This document shows positions 45,307-53,502 of a stretch of DNA of 64,000 nucleotides, in pieces. Every line of letters begins with the position of its first letter. The stretch's first letter is position 1. The stretch comes from CAVPJW01 sp963705525. GTDB taxonomy: Bacteria > Acidobacteriota > Vicinamibacteria > Vicinamibacterales > CAVPJW01. Both the position numbers and the translations under genes were made by a program. Location of the stretch: positions 496,001 to 560,000 of the forward strand of contig CAVPJW010000007.1 in the NCBI GenBank assembly GCA_963705525.1, in the 5' to 3' direction. Under the pieces are notes generated by a model that did not search any database, was not told where the DNA came from, and worked only from the letters and a program-made list of their open reading frames with translations.

Positions 45307-46206
45307 ATGGACCCGATGAACGACGCCATCCGCCGGATCCTCGATCAGATGGACGCCGCCAACTACGTGGCCGACCACGCCATCGCGACATCGGTCCATC
45401 TCGCCATAGCGCTCCGGCGGCCTCTTCTTGTCGAGGGACACGCGGGCGTCGGCAAAACCGAGATCGCCAAGGTGCTCGCCACGGTACTCTCGACCAATCT
45501 CATCAGGCTGCAGTGCTACGAGGGTCTCGATCAGCAAACGGCGCTCTACGAATGGAACTATCCGAAACAGCTGCTCAAGATTCGCCTCGACGAACAGGGC
45601 GGCCGGCGAGCCGACGACACGGAGGCCGCGATCTTCTCCGAACCATATCTGCTGAAGCGGCCTCTGCTCCAAGCCATTACCCAGGCGGACGCCGCTCCGG
45701 TCCTTCTCGTCGACGAGATCGATCGCAGCGAAATCGAGTTCGAGGCGTTCCTGCTCGAGATCCTCTCGGACTTTCAGGTGACAATTCCCGAGATCGGCAC
45801 GATCACGGCGACCCGTCCCCCGGCCGTCATCCTCACGTCCAACAGGACCCGCGATCTATCGGACGCGCTTCGACGTCGGTGTCTCTATCTCTGGATTGAT
45901 TACCCGACCGTCGAGAAAGAAGAAGAGATCGTGCGCCGCAAGGTGCCGGGAATCACAGAGCGCCTGGCTCGACAGATCGCAAACGCGATGGCTCACCTGC
46001 GCACGAGAAATCTCTCGAAGGTTCCGGGTGTGGCGGAAGCGCTGGACTGGGGGTTGGCGCTCGTCCTGCTCGGGAAGACTGAGCTCGATGTTGAGTCGGC
46101 ACGCGAGACGATGGGATGTGTCTTGAAGGACGCGGACGATCTCAAGCGGGTCGCGGAGAAGGACGAGGCCGATGCTCTGGCGTCAGTGATCGCGTCCCAG
46201 GGATAG
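45307..46206 (+). CDS. coxD: MoxR-type AAA+ ATPase of the CO dehydrogenase cluster
   Basis: A protein of 299 residues from the ATG at 45307; ATG 45316 is also possible. It is a MoxR-group AAA+ ATPase: Walker A EGHAGVGKTEIAK, Walker B PVLLVDEIDRSEIEFEAF, sensor 1 VILTSNRTRDLSDALRRR. In carboxidotrophs CoxD acts in building the [CuSMoO2] active site of CO dehydrogenase. Assignment as CoxD rests on position directly before coxE and the coxMSL genes, since MoxR proteins occur in other systems. A word repeat lies between it and coxE. Confidence 0.87.
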   Translation: MDPMNDAIRRILDQMDAANYVADHAIATSVHLAIALRRPLLVEGHAGVGKTEIAKVLATVLSTNLIRLQCYEGLDQQTALYEWNYPKQLLKIRLDEQGGRRADDTEAAIFSEPYLLKRPLLQAITQADAAPVLLVDEIDRSEIEFEAFLLEILSDFQVTIPEIGTITATRPPAVILTSNRTRDLSDALRRRCLYLWIDYPTVEKEEEIVRRKVPGITERLARQIANAMAHLRTRNLSKVPGVAEALDWGLALVLLGKTELDVESARETMGCVLKDADDLKRVAEKDEADALASVIASQG

Positions 46207-46346
46207 CGGCGCCAGAGCTGAAGCTCTGGCCTACGGGCGGACTGCTCAAAGCAGCCGCCTCGGACGGCGCGGGCATCAGACAGACGTCGCCCAGAACTTT
46301 GGTAGCGCATCAGACGTAGCCCCAGAGCTTTAGCTCTGGGTTCAGC
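46206..46346. repeat. Paired repeat (cagagctgaagctctgg / cccagagctttagctctggg)
   Basis: Two small self-complementary elements (46212-46228 and 46320-46339) flank about 90 bases between coxD and coxE. Each can form a hairpin on its own (cccagagc/gctctggg). Confidence 0.65.
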
Positions 46347-46358
46347 GCCCACTTCCCT

Positions 46359-47468
46359 ATGCACAGCATCCTCGCCTTTTGCCGACTCCTCCGTCGGCTC
46401 GGCGTGCCCGTGACGACCGCCGACGTCATCGATGCGCTGCGCGCGCTCGAGCATCTGGACCTCGGCGACGAACGTGAGGTGTACCTGGGCCTGCGCGCTG
46501 TCTTCATCTCGCGCCCCGACGACATCGCGATCTTCGATCGGGCGTTCGATCTCTTCTGGCGCCGTGCGGGTTCGCGAATCGTCGTCGTCGATGAGCGCCA
46601 ATCGGGCGCAAGCCTCGAAAGCGAACCGCTTCACAAGCGAAGACCGCGCCCCGTTGCCGACCTCTCGGTCGACGGCTTCGCCAAAGACGACGCCGAGACC
46701 GGAGGCGACCTCGTCGATGCGCCGGGCATGAGCGATCGAGAGAGTCTCGCCGGTCAGGACTTCGCGACCTTCCGCGAGGACGCGCTCGACGAGCTGCTGC
46801 GTGCGGCGATGGCCCTCGCCAGACGGCTGGCAGGCGACGCCCGTCGACGGTGGCGTCCCTCTCGACGCGGCCGCCTCGATTTCCGCAGGACCGTGCGCGC
46901 CAACCTGGCCCGCGACGAATGGATTCACCTCGCACGAAAGCGCCGGCGCCAGCGGCCTCAACGGCTCCTGATTCTCTGCGACGTGTCGGGCTCGATGAAC
47001 CTGTACAGTCGCGTGCTTCTCCTCTTTATCTATGCGCTCCAGCAGGCATTCGCCCGCGTCGAGACCTTCACCTTTGCAACACGCCTGACCCGCATCACCG
47101 GCTATCTCAAGTCGCCCTCCTATCGCGAAGCCCTGAATCGGCTGGCCGTCGTCAACGACTGGGCAGGAGGCACACGCATCGGCGAATCTCTCGCGGGGTT
47201 CAATCGCCAATGGAGTCGCCTGGTGGACCGTCACACGATTGTCATCATTCTCTCCGACGGGTGGGATACAGGGGCGCCGGAGCTCCTGGCGAGCGAGCTC
47301 CGCAGCCTGAGGCGACGCGCGAGACGGGTTGTCTGGCTCAATCCCCTGCTCGGTCACCCGAACTACCAGCCATTGACCCGCGGCATGGCCGCCGCCCTCC
47401 CCCTTGTCGATCGCTTCGCGCCCGCCCACAACCTGCGAAGCCTGCAGGATCTCGCGCGCTCGCTCTAA
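46359..47468 (+). CDS. coxE: CoxE-like von Willebrand factor A domain protein
   Basis: A protein of 369 residues. The C-terminal part (about 190-369) is a VWA domain with the metal-dependent adhesion motif DVSGSMN, the Thr in GGTRIGESL and the Asp in ILSDGWDTG. The N-terminal half is helical (FCRLLRRLGVPVTTADVIDA). This layout and its place after a MoxR ATPase match CoxE, which works with CoxD in maturation of the CO dehydrogenase active site. It is followed by a long word-repeat hairpin and then coxM. Confidence 0.88.
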   Translation: MHSILAFCRLLRRLGVPVTTADVIDALRALEHLDLGDEREVYLGLRAVFISRPDDIAIFDRAFDLFWRRAGSRIVVVDERQSGASLESEPLHKRRPRPVADLSVDGFAKDDAETGGDLVDAPGMSDRESLAGQDFATFREDALDELLRAAMALARRLAGDARRRWRPSRRGRLDFRRTVRANLARDEWIHLARKRRRQRPQRLLILCDVSGSMNLYSRVLLLFIYALQQAFARVETFTFATRLTRITGYLKSPSYREALNRLAVVNDWAGGTRIGESLAGFNRQWSRLVDRHTIVIILSDGWDTGAPELLASELRSLRRRARRVVWLNPLLGHPNYQPLTRGMAAALPLVDRFAPAHNLRSLQDLARSL

Positions 47469-47575
47469 AAAGGTTCTAGGGTTCTAGGGTTCCAGGGTTC
47501 CATGGTTCAAGGGCCAAGGCTTCCAAGGCCTGAACCACAGAACCGTAGAACTCTGGAACCGTGGAACCTGTTTTA
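47466..47575. repeat. Long word-repeat hairpin between coxE and coxM
   Basis: The left arm (ggttctagggttctagggtt, ccagggttccatggttcaag) and right arm (ctgaaccacagaaccgtaga, actctggaaccgtggaacct) are near-perfect reverse complements over about 47 bases each. It starts at the coxE stop codon and ends just before the presumed coxM promoter. Confidence 0.8.
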
Positions 47576-47577
47576 GA

Positions 47578-47606
47578 TTGACACGACTTTTTCGCGGTGA
47601 TTTGAT
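47578..47606 (+). promoter_or_regulatory. Likely sigma70 promoter of coxMSL
   Basis: ttgaca (47578-47583), a 17-base spacer and tttgat (47601-47606; 4 of 6 to consensus) precede the aaaggag ribosome site of coxM by about 15 bases. Confidence 0.45.
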
Positions 47607-47631
47607 GCGAGTGTGATCAAAGGAGTCGCTC

Positions 47632-48507
47632 ATGATTCCTGGTTCGTTTGAGTATCACGCGCCGTCGTCGCTCGACGAAGCGATCGGACTGCTCGCGCGA
47701 TACACCGAAGACGCCAAGGTTCTATCCGGCGGACAGAGCCTCATCCCGCTGATGAAGCTCCGGCTCGCCAGCCCGCCGCATCTCATCGACATCAACAGAA
47801 TCCCCGGCCTCGACACGCTCGCTGAATCCAATGGGGAACTGCGGATCGGCGCCCTCGTCCGAGAATCGATGATCGATGAGTCGCTGCTGATCAAGTCGCG
47901 CTATCCCATTCTGGCCGACACCGCGCGCGTGATCGCCGACCCTCTGGTTCGCAACCTCGCGACCGTCTGCGGCAACATCGCGCATGGCGATCCCGCGAAC
48001 GATCATCCCGCCACGATGATCGCGCTCGGCGCGGAGGTCGTCGCACGAGGCCCGAAGGGAGAGCGCCGCATTCCCCTGGACTCTTTCTTCCAAGGCCCGT
48101 TCACCACGGCTCTTCAGCCGAACGAGATCCTCGTCGAGCTCCGGATTCCGACACCGGCGGCCCGAAGCGGCGGCGCGTATTTGAAGCTCGAGCGCAAGGT
48201 CGGCGACTTTGCCACAGCCGGCGTGGCGGTGCAGCTCACACTCGCCGCCAACGGGACGTGCGAGCGGGCGGGCATCGGCCTGACCAACGTGGGGGCGACG
48301 CCTATCGCCGCGACGCGGGCCGCAGCGGCGCTCGTCGGTAAGTCCATCAACGACCAGACCATCAAGGCCGCCAGCGAGCAGGCCGCGTCGGAGGCTCAAC
48401 CCACCGCAGATGGACGCGGCTCGGTCGAATACAAACGGGATCTCGTGCGCGTGCTGACCGCGCGTGCGCTACGCAAGGCGCACGACCGCGCCACCGCGAG
48501 GAGCTGA
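47632..48507 (+). CDS. coxM: CO dehydrogenase medium (FAD) subunit
   Basis: A protein of 291 residues, the flavin subunit of the molybdenum hydroxylase. FAD-binding stretches are KVLSGGQSLIPLMKLRLA and NLATVCGNIAHGDPANDHPA, the usual two motifs of the xanthine dehydrogenase FAD domain (PF00941-type), followed by the C-terminal domain (YLKLERKVGDFATAGVAVQL). It passes electrons from the iron-sulfur subunit to the quinone pool. It starts the M-S-L order typical of form I CO dehydrogenases; coxS follows after five bases. Confidence 0.95.
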   Translation: MIPGSFEYHAPSSLDEAIGLLARYTEDAKVLSGGQSLIPLMKLRLASPPHLIDINRIPGLDTLAESNGELRIGALVRESMIDESLLIKSRYPILADTARVIADPLVRNLATVCGNIAHGDPANDHPATMIALGAEVVARGPKGERRIPLDSFFQGPFTTALQPNEILVELRIPTPAARSGGAYLKLERKVGDFATAGVAVQLTLAANGTCERAGIGLTNVGATPIAATRAAAALVGKSINDQTIKAASEQAASEAQPTADGRGSVEYKRDLVRVLTARALRKAHDRATARS

Positions 48508-48512
48508 GGGCG

Positions 48513-48986
48513 ATGAAAATTGCGATCACGGTCAACGGTGAGAAGCGCGAGGCCGACGTCGAGCCGCGGCTCCTGCTGGTGCATTTCCTGCGCGAAACAA
48601 TCGGGCTCACGGGCACCCATATCGGCTGCGACACGACACATTGCGGCGCCTGCACGGTGGTGCTCGACGGCAAGCCCGTGAAGTCGTGCACGGTCTTCGC
48701 AGTCCAGGCCAACGGCCGAAACGTCACGACGGTCGAAGGGCTCGAGCAGAACGGTCAACTCCATCCGGTGCAGGAAGGATTCATGCAGGAGCACGGCTTG
48801 CAGTGCGGCTTCTGCACGCCGGGCATGCTGATGACGAGCTACGCGTTCCTTCAGCAGCACAAGTCTCCGAGCGAGGATGACATCCGCTGGGCCATCTCCG
48901 GCAACCTCTGCCGGTGCACCGGGTACGTCAACATCGTGAAGGCCGTCCAGTACGCGGCCGCCAAGGCACAACAGGGAGGAGCATGA
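48513..48986 (+). CDS. coxS: CO dehydrogenase small (2Fe-2S) subunit
   Basis: A protein of 157 residues carrying two [2Fe-2S] clusters. The plant-type cluster motif is GCDTTHCGACTVVLDG; the second is CGFCTPGMLM with CRCTGYVNIV. The N-terminus ITVNGEKREADVEPRLLLVH is standard for the family. Clusters relay electrons from the Mo-Cu site of CoxL to FAD in CoxM. Its stop overlaps the start of coxL by four bases. Confidence 0.96.
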   Translation: MKIAITVNGEKREADVEPRLLLVHFLRETIGLTGTHIGCDTTHCGACTVVLDGKPVKSCTVFAVQANGRNVTTVEGLEQNGQLHPVQEGFMQEHGLQCGFCTPGMLMTSYAFLQQHKSPSEDDIRWAISGNLCRCTGYVNIVKAVQYAAAKAQQGGA

Positions 48987-51355
48987 TGGCGCCCAGGACG
49001 ACACCCGAAGTCGGGGGCATGGGCCATTCGGTGAAGCGCAAGGAAGACCCGCGCTTCATCCGCGGACAGGGACACTACGTGGACGATGTCCACTTGCCCG
49101 GCATGCTGCATCTCGACATCGTGCGCAGCCCGTATGCGTACGCGAAGATCAAGAAGATCGACTCGTCCAAGGCGCTCGCGATCCCTGGAGTGCTGGCCGT
49201 GATCACCGGACAGGATCTCGCGAAGTACAACCTGCACTGGATGCCGACCTTGATGTCGGACACGCAGATGGTGCTGCCGACCGACACGGTGATGTATCAG
49301 GCGCAGGAAGTGGCCGCCGTCCTCGCCACGGATCGCTACCTCGCAGCAGACGGCGTCGCAGCCGTGGAAGTGGACTACGAACCGCTCACGCCCGTCATCG
49401 ATGCAAAGAAAGCGCTCGATCCGGGCGCGCCAGTGCTCAGGACGGACAAGAAAGACAAAAAGGACAATCACATCTTCCACTGGGAGTGGGGAGATCGCGC
49501 GGCCACCGATCGCGCATTCGCCGCCCCGGACACCGTGACGGTGAAGGAAGAGATCTATCTGCCGCGCATCCACGTCTGCTCGATCGAAACGTGCGGCTGC
49601 GTGGCCAGCTTCGACAAGGTCGCGGGGCAGCTGACCGTCTGGATGACGACGCAGGCGCCGCACGCGATCAGAACCGTCTTCGCGCTCGTCGCCGGTCACG
49701 TGGGTCTCGAGGAGCACAAGATTCGGATCATTTCACCGGATATTGGAGGCGGCTTCGGGGGGAAGGTGCCGGTGTATCCGGGCTACGTGATCGCCGTGGC
49801 GGCGTCGGTTCTGACCGGCAAGCCGATCAAGTGGATCGAAGATCGGATGGAGAACATCCAGGCCGACTCCTTCGCGCGCGACTATCACATGACGGCGGAG
49901 CTCGCCGCCAGGAAAGACGGCACGCTCACCGCTCTCCGGATCAAGACGCTCGCCGACCACGGTTATACCGACGCGGCCGCGAATCCCTCGAAGTTCCCGG
50001 CGGGGCTCTTCCACATCTGCACCGGGTCGTACGATCTCAAGGCCGCGCACGTCGAAGTAGACGGCGTCTACACGAACAAGCCGCCAGGCGGCATCGCATA
50101 TCGATGCTCATTCAGAGTCACCGAAGCCGTGCATGCGATCGAACGCATGACGGACGTGATGGCGCATCAGCTGGGAATAGATCCCGCTGATTTCCGGCTC
50201 AAGAACTTCATCAAGCCGGAACAGTTCCCGTACAAGTCCGCTCTCGGATGGGAGTACGACAGCGGAAACTACGCAGGCGCGCTCAAGCTGGCGATGGAAA
50301 AGGTGGACTACGCGGCGCTTCGCAAGGAGCAGATAGAGAAGCGGAAGAAGGGCGAGCTCATGGGCATCGGCATCTCGAGTTTCACCGAGATTGTCGGCGC
50401 CGGTCCCTCGAAGCACTTCGACATCCTCGGCATCAAGATGTTCGACAGCTGCGAAATGCGCATCCACCCGACCGGCAAGGCGATCGCCAGATTTGGCACC
50501 AAGTCACAGGGACAGGGTCACGAGACGACCTACGCGCAGATCCTGGCGGAGGAACTCGGCATCCCTGCCGCGCACATTCAGATCGAAGAAGGCGACACCG
50601 ATACGGCACCGTACGGCCTCGGCACATACGCCAGCCGTTCGACGCCGGTCGCGGGCGCGGCGGCGGCCGTCGCGGCTCGAAAGATCCGTGACAAGGCGCG
50701 AAAGATCGCGGCGCATCTCCTTGAAGTCGCCGAAGACGATCTCGAATGGCAGCCCGGAAAGTTCTCGGTCAAGGGTTCACCCGACAAGGCCAAGACGATC
50801 CAGGAAATCGCCTTCGCGGCCTACACCAACCATCCTCAGGGCATGGAGGCCGGGCTCGAAGCCGTCTCCTACTACGACCCGCCGAATCTCACGTATCCCT
50901 TCGGCAGCTACATCGCCGTTGTCGACCTCGACAAAGGCACGGGGGAGGTGAAGATTCGCCGGTTCGTCGCGATTGACGACTGCGGCAACGTCATCAATCC
51001 GATGATCGTCGAAGGCCAGGTGCACGGTGGCCTGACGATGGGGCTGGCTCCCGCTCTGTACGAGGAGATCAGCTACGACGAGCAGGGCAACATTCACGGC
51101 GGCAGTTTCATGGACTACCTGGTGCCGACCGCCATGGAAACCCCCAAGTGGGAGACCGATCGCACGGTGACGCCGTCGCCGCATCATCCGATCGGCGCGA
51201 AGGGCATCGGCGAGTCGGCGACCGTGGGTGCGCCGGCGGCGATCGTGAACGCCGTGGTCGACGCCATGTGGCACCTGGGCGTCCGGCACGTGGACATTCC
51301 GGTGACGCCCGCGAAAGTGTGGGCGCTCCTGCGCAAGCACGGAGTAACGGAGTGA
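48983..51355 (+). CDS. coxL: Form I aerobic CO dehydrogenase large (Mo-Cu) subunit
   Basis: A protein of 790 residues (ATG at 48983; the next codon is also ATG). It oxidises CO with water to CO2 at a copper-sulfur-molybdenum centre with molybdopterin cytosine dinucleotide. The active-site loop reads AYRCSFR, with the copper-binding Cys at about residue 375. This is the diagnostic form I motif; form II proteins have AYRGAGR. Other cofactor-site elements are DIGGGFGGKVPVYPG, SQGQGHETTYAQI and the catalytic Glu region GAKGIGESATVGAP. It is of standard length and intact, followed by coxG with overlapping stop and start. Confidence 0.96.
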   Translation: MMAPRTTPEVGGMGHSVKRKEDPRFIRGQGHYVDDVHLPGMLHLDIVRSPYAYAKIKKIDSSKALAIPGVLAVITGQDLAKYNLHWMPTLMSDTQMVLPTDTVMYQAQEVAAVLATDRYLAADGVAAVEVDYEPLTPVIDAKKALDPGAPVLRTDKKDKKDNHIFHWEWGDRAATDRAFAAPDTVTVKEEIYLPRIHVCSIETCGCVASFDKVAGQLTVWMTTQAPHAIRTVFALVAGHVGLEEHKIRIISPDIGGGFGGKVPVYPGYVIAVAASVLTGKPIKWIEDRMENIQADSFARDYHMTAELAARKDGTLTALRIKTLADHGYTDAAANPSKFPAGLFHICTGSYDLKAAHVEVDGVYTNKPPGGIAYRCSFRVTEAVHAIERMTDVMAHQLGIDPADFRLKNFIKPEQFPYKSALGWEYDSGNYAGALKLAMEKVDYAALRKEQIEKRKKGELMGIGISSFTEIVGAGPSKHFDILGIKMFDSCEMRIHPTGKAIARFGTKSQGQGHETTYAQILAEELGIPAAHIQIEEGDTDTAPYGLGTYASRSTPVAGAAAAVAARKIRDKARKIAAHLLEVAEDDLEWQPGKFSVKGSPDKAKTIQEIAFAAYTNHPQGMEAGLEAVSYYDPPNLTYPFGSYIAVVDLDKGTGEVKIRRFVAIDDCGNVINPMIVEGQVHGGLTMGLAPALYEEISYDEQGNIHGGSFMDYLVPTAMETPKWETDRTVTPSPHHPIGAKGIGESATVGAPAAIVNAVVDAMWHLGVRHVDIPVTPAKVWALLRKHGVTE

Positions 51356-51903
51356 CGAACGAGCAGACGTTCTTCATCAAGGCGCCGCCGGATCGCGTGT
51401 GGGCGTTCCTCACCGATCCGTATCAGGTGGCGGAGTGCCTGCCGGGCGCCGCGATCACCGAAAAGGTGGACGACCGCACGTTTCTCGGCACGATTACCGT
51501 GAAGGTCGGTCCCGTAGGCGCAAGCTACAAGGGCAGGGTTCAGTTCGAGCGACTCGACCAGTCGAAGTGGGAGGCGGATCTCGTCGGCACCGGCCAGGAC
51601 ACGAAAGGCAAGGGCGGCGCCGAAATGCAGATGCGCAGCCGTCTCGAACCGAAGGACGGCGGGACCGAGGTCCGCGTGACGACGGATGTGAAGATCTCGG
51701 GCATCCTCGCGCAGATGGGTCGGGGTCTCATCGACAGCGTCTCGAACCAGATCTTCCAGAAGTTTTCGGCCGCCGTCCAGCAGAAGCTGACCGGTGAAGG
51801 AGCCCCCACAACGAGCGATGGCGGCACGTCGCTGGACGCCGTGTCGCTCGCAGGCGACGCGGTCAAGGGCGCGGTCAAGAATCTGTTTCACAAGGGGGAC
51901 TGA
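51352..51903 (+). CDS. coxG: CoxG-like SRPBCC-domain protein
   Basis: A protein of 183 residues from the GTG at 51352 (overlapping the coxL stop). It is an SRPBCC/CoxG-fold protein: FFIKAPPDRVWAFLTDPYQV, AECLPGAAITEKVDDRTFLG, and VTTDVKISGILAQMGRGLID. In carboxidotrophs CoxG tethers CO dehydrogenase to the inner membrane so that electrons can enter the respiratory chain. The C-terminal tail has a weakly hydrophobic amphipathic segment (SLAGDAVKGAVKNLF). Confidence 0.92.
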   Translation: MTNEQTFFIKAPPDRVWAFLTDPYQVAECLPGAAITEKVDDRTFLGTITVKVGPVGASYKGRVQFERLDQSKWEADLVGTGQDTKGKGGAEMQMRSRLEPKDGGTEVRVTTDVKISGILAQMGRGLIDSVSNQIFQKFSAAVQQKLTGEGAPTTSDGGTSLDAVSLAGDAVKGAVKNLFHKGD

Positions 51904-51940
51904 TCCTGTCGGTCCTGTGCTCTGTTCGCGGGTTCGCACC

Positions 51941-52906
51941 GTGTCCCACGATATCCTCGCCCTCGCCCACGATCTGACCTCACGCGGCGAGGCCTTCGCG
52001 CTCGCCACGGTCGTGCGCGCCGAGTCCCCCACGTCGGCCAAACCAGGGTGCCGGGCGATCATCCGCGCCGACGGCAGCCTCACTGGCTGGATCGGCGGAA
52101 GCTGCTCACAACCCGTCATCGTGCGCGAGGCCCTGGCGGCGCTTCAAGATGGACAGCCCCGCCTCGTCGCCATCGTCGGCACGTCGGGCCGCGGGGCGGG
52201 CCCAGTCCCCGGCCTGATTGAGCACCGCTCGACCTGTTACAGCGGCGGTACGCTCGAGATCTACGTGGAGCCATTTGTGTCCAAGCCCCTTCTCGTGCTC
52301 GTCGGCGAAAGCCCGGTGACCCGCACTTTGGAACACATTGGCGAAGCTATCGATTTTCGTGTGGCCGTCGTGCAATCGGACGAAGTGGCCGGGCGATTTG
52401 CCGAGCTGCCGATTACCTCATCCAGCTTCGTCGTGATCGCGACGCACGGCATGGCCGATGAGCAGGCCATCCAGAGCGCGGTGTCGTCTCCCGCGGGATA
52501 CGTCAGCCTCGTGGCCAGTCGGAAACGCGCGGACGCCGTGTTCGCCGACGTGATGAACCGCGGCGTGTCGCGCGAGCAAATCGCGCGGGTGAAGGCGCCC
52601 GCGGGCCTCGAGATCGGCGCGGTGACGCTCGAAGAAGTCGCCGTAAGCATTCTCGCCGAGCTGGTTCAGGTCCGACGACAGTCAGGCCGGGTGGCTTTGG
52701 ACGCTGACATGACGGAGTCGGAAGCGACCAATGCCCGATCGGCTCAACGCGATGCGATCGATCCCGTCTGTGGAATGACGGTGAACATCGCGACCGCTCG
52801 ATTCAAGTCGGATGTGTTGGGACGGCCGGTCTATTTCTGCTGTGAACGCTGCCGCGCCAGCTTCGAACAGGATCCCGCCAAGTACGCCGGGGCTCTTCGT
52901 TCATGA
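51941..52906 (+). CDS. coxF: XdhC/CoxF-like maturation protein with C-terminal YHS domain
   Basis: A protein of 321 residues from GTG 51941. The XdhC/CoxI-type N-terminal domain has ALATVVRAESPTSAKPGCRA and WIGGSCSQPVIVREAL. A Rossmann-like C-terminal domain follows (LLVLVGESPVTRTLEHIGEA; YVSLVASRKRADAVF). Residues about 268-316 are an added YHS metal-binding domain (DPVCGMTVNIATARFKSDV, YFCCERCRASFEQDP). XdhC proteins bind and insert the molybdenum cofactor; a YHS tail could handle copper or sulfur for the Mo-Cu site, which is inference. It overlaps the next gene by four bases. Confidence 0.85.
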   Translation: MSHDILALAHDLTSRGEAFALATVVRAESPTSAKPGCRAIIRADGSLTGWIGGSCSQPVIVREALAALQDGQPRLVAIVGTSGRGAGPVPGLIEHRSTCYSGGTLEIYVEPFVSKPLLVLVGESPVTRTLEHIGEAIDFRVAVVQSDEVAGRFAELPITSSSFVVIATHGMADEQAIQSAVSSPAGYVSLVASRKRADAVFADVMNRGVSREQIARVKAPAGLEIGAVTLEEVAVSILAELVQVRRQSGRVALDADMTESEATNARSAQRDAIDPVCGMTVNIATARFKSDVLGRPVYFCCERCRASFEQDPAKYAGALRS

Positions 52907-53502
52907 CCCCGTTCGTGTCGGGGCTGGTCCTGGCAGCCGGTGCGTCGCGCCGGTTCGGACAGGCCAAGCAGCTGCTTCCCTACCGGGACACGACACTCCT
53001 CGGCTGGGCCGTTCGCGAGGCGGCGGCCGCGATGACGCTTGATGAGATCGTCGTCGTGCTTGGCGGCGCATCGTCGGAAGTGCTCGCTTCGACCAATCTG
53101 AGCCCCGCACGCGTCGTGCAGGCACCCGACTTTGCTTCTGGCTGCTCCGCCTCGTACCGTGCCGGGATTGCCGCGCTCGATCCGGCCGCCCGTGCCGTCG
53201 TGGTGCTGCTCGGCGATCAGCCTGGCGTCACGGCAGGCACCATCGATCGCGTCGTCGAGTTCTGGCGGCGCGAGCCCTCCCCGATTGTCGTGACGTCGTA
53301 CCGAGGCAGGCTCGGGCATCCGATGCTCTTCGACGGATCGTGTTTCGCCGAGCTCTCGCGCCTGACGGGCGATAAGGCCGCCTGGAAGATCGTCGACGCG
53401 CGAGGAGATGACGTCGGCCGCGTGAGCCTGGACCTGCCGTATCCCATGGACGTCAATACGCCGGACGACTACGCGCGGCTGGTCGCCGACACTCATGCAT
53501 GA
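52903..53502 (+). CDS. mocA: MobA/MocA-like molybdopterin nucleotidyltransferase
   Basis: A protein of 199 residues with the NTP-transferase fold: LVLAAGASRRFGQAKQLLPY (nucleotide-binding loop), VVVLLGDQPGVTAGTID and YRGRLGHPMLF, the GHP motif being typical of MocA-type enzymes. It would add CMP to molybdopterin to make MCD, the cofactor form used by CO dehydrogenases. Its place between two XdhC-type genes in the cox cluster supports MocA over MobA. Confidence 0.87.
   Translation: MTPFVSGLVLAAGASRRFGQAKQLLPYRDTTLLGWAVREAAAAMTLDEIVVVLGGASSEVLASTNLSPARVVQAPDFASGCSASYRAGIAALDPAARAVVVLLGDQPGVTAGTIDRVVEFWRREPSPIVVTSYRGRLGHPMLFDGSCFAELSRLTGDKAAWKIVDARGDDVGRVSLDLPYPMDVNTPDDYARLVADTHA

Noticed and set aside
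45993..47429. 478-codon minus-strand frame opposite coxE
   Set aside because: It is antisense to a gene with clear VWA motifs; composition is typical of shadow frames.
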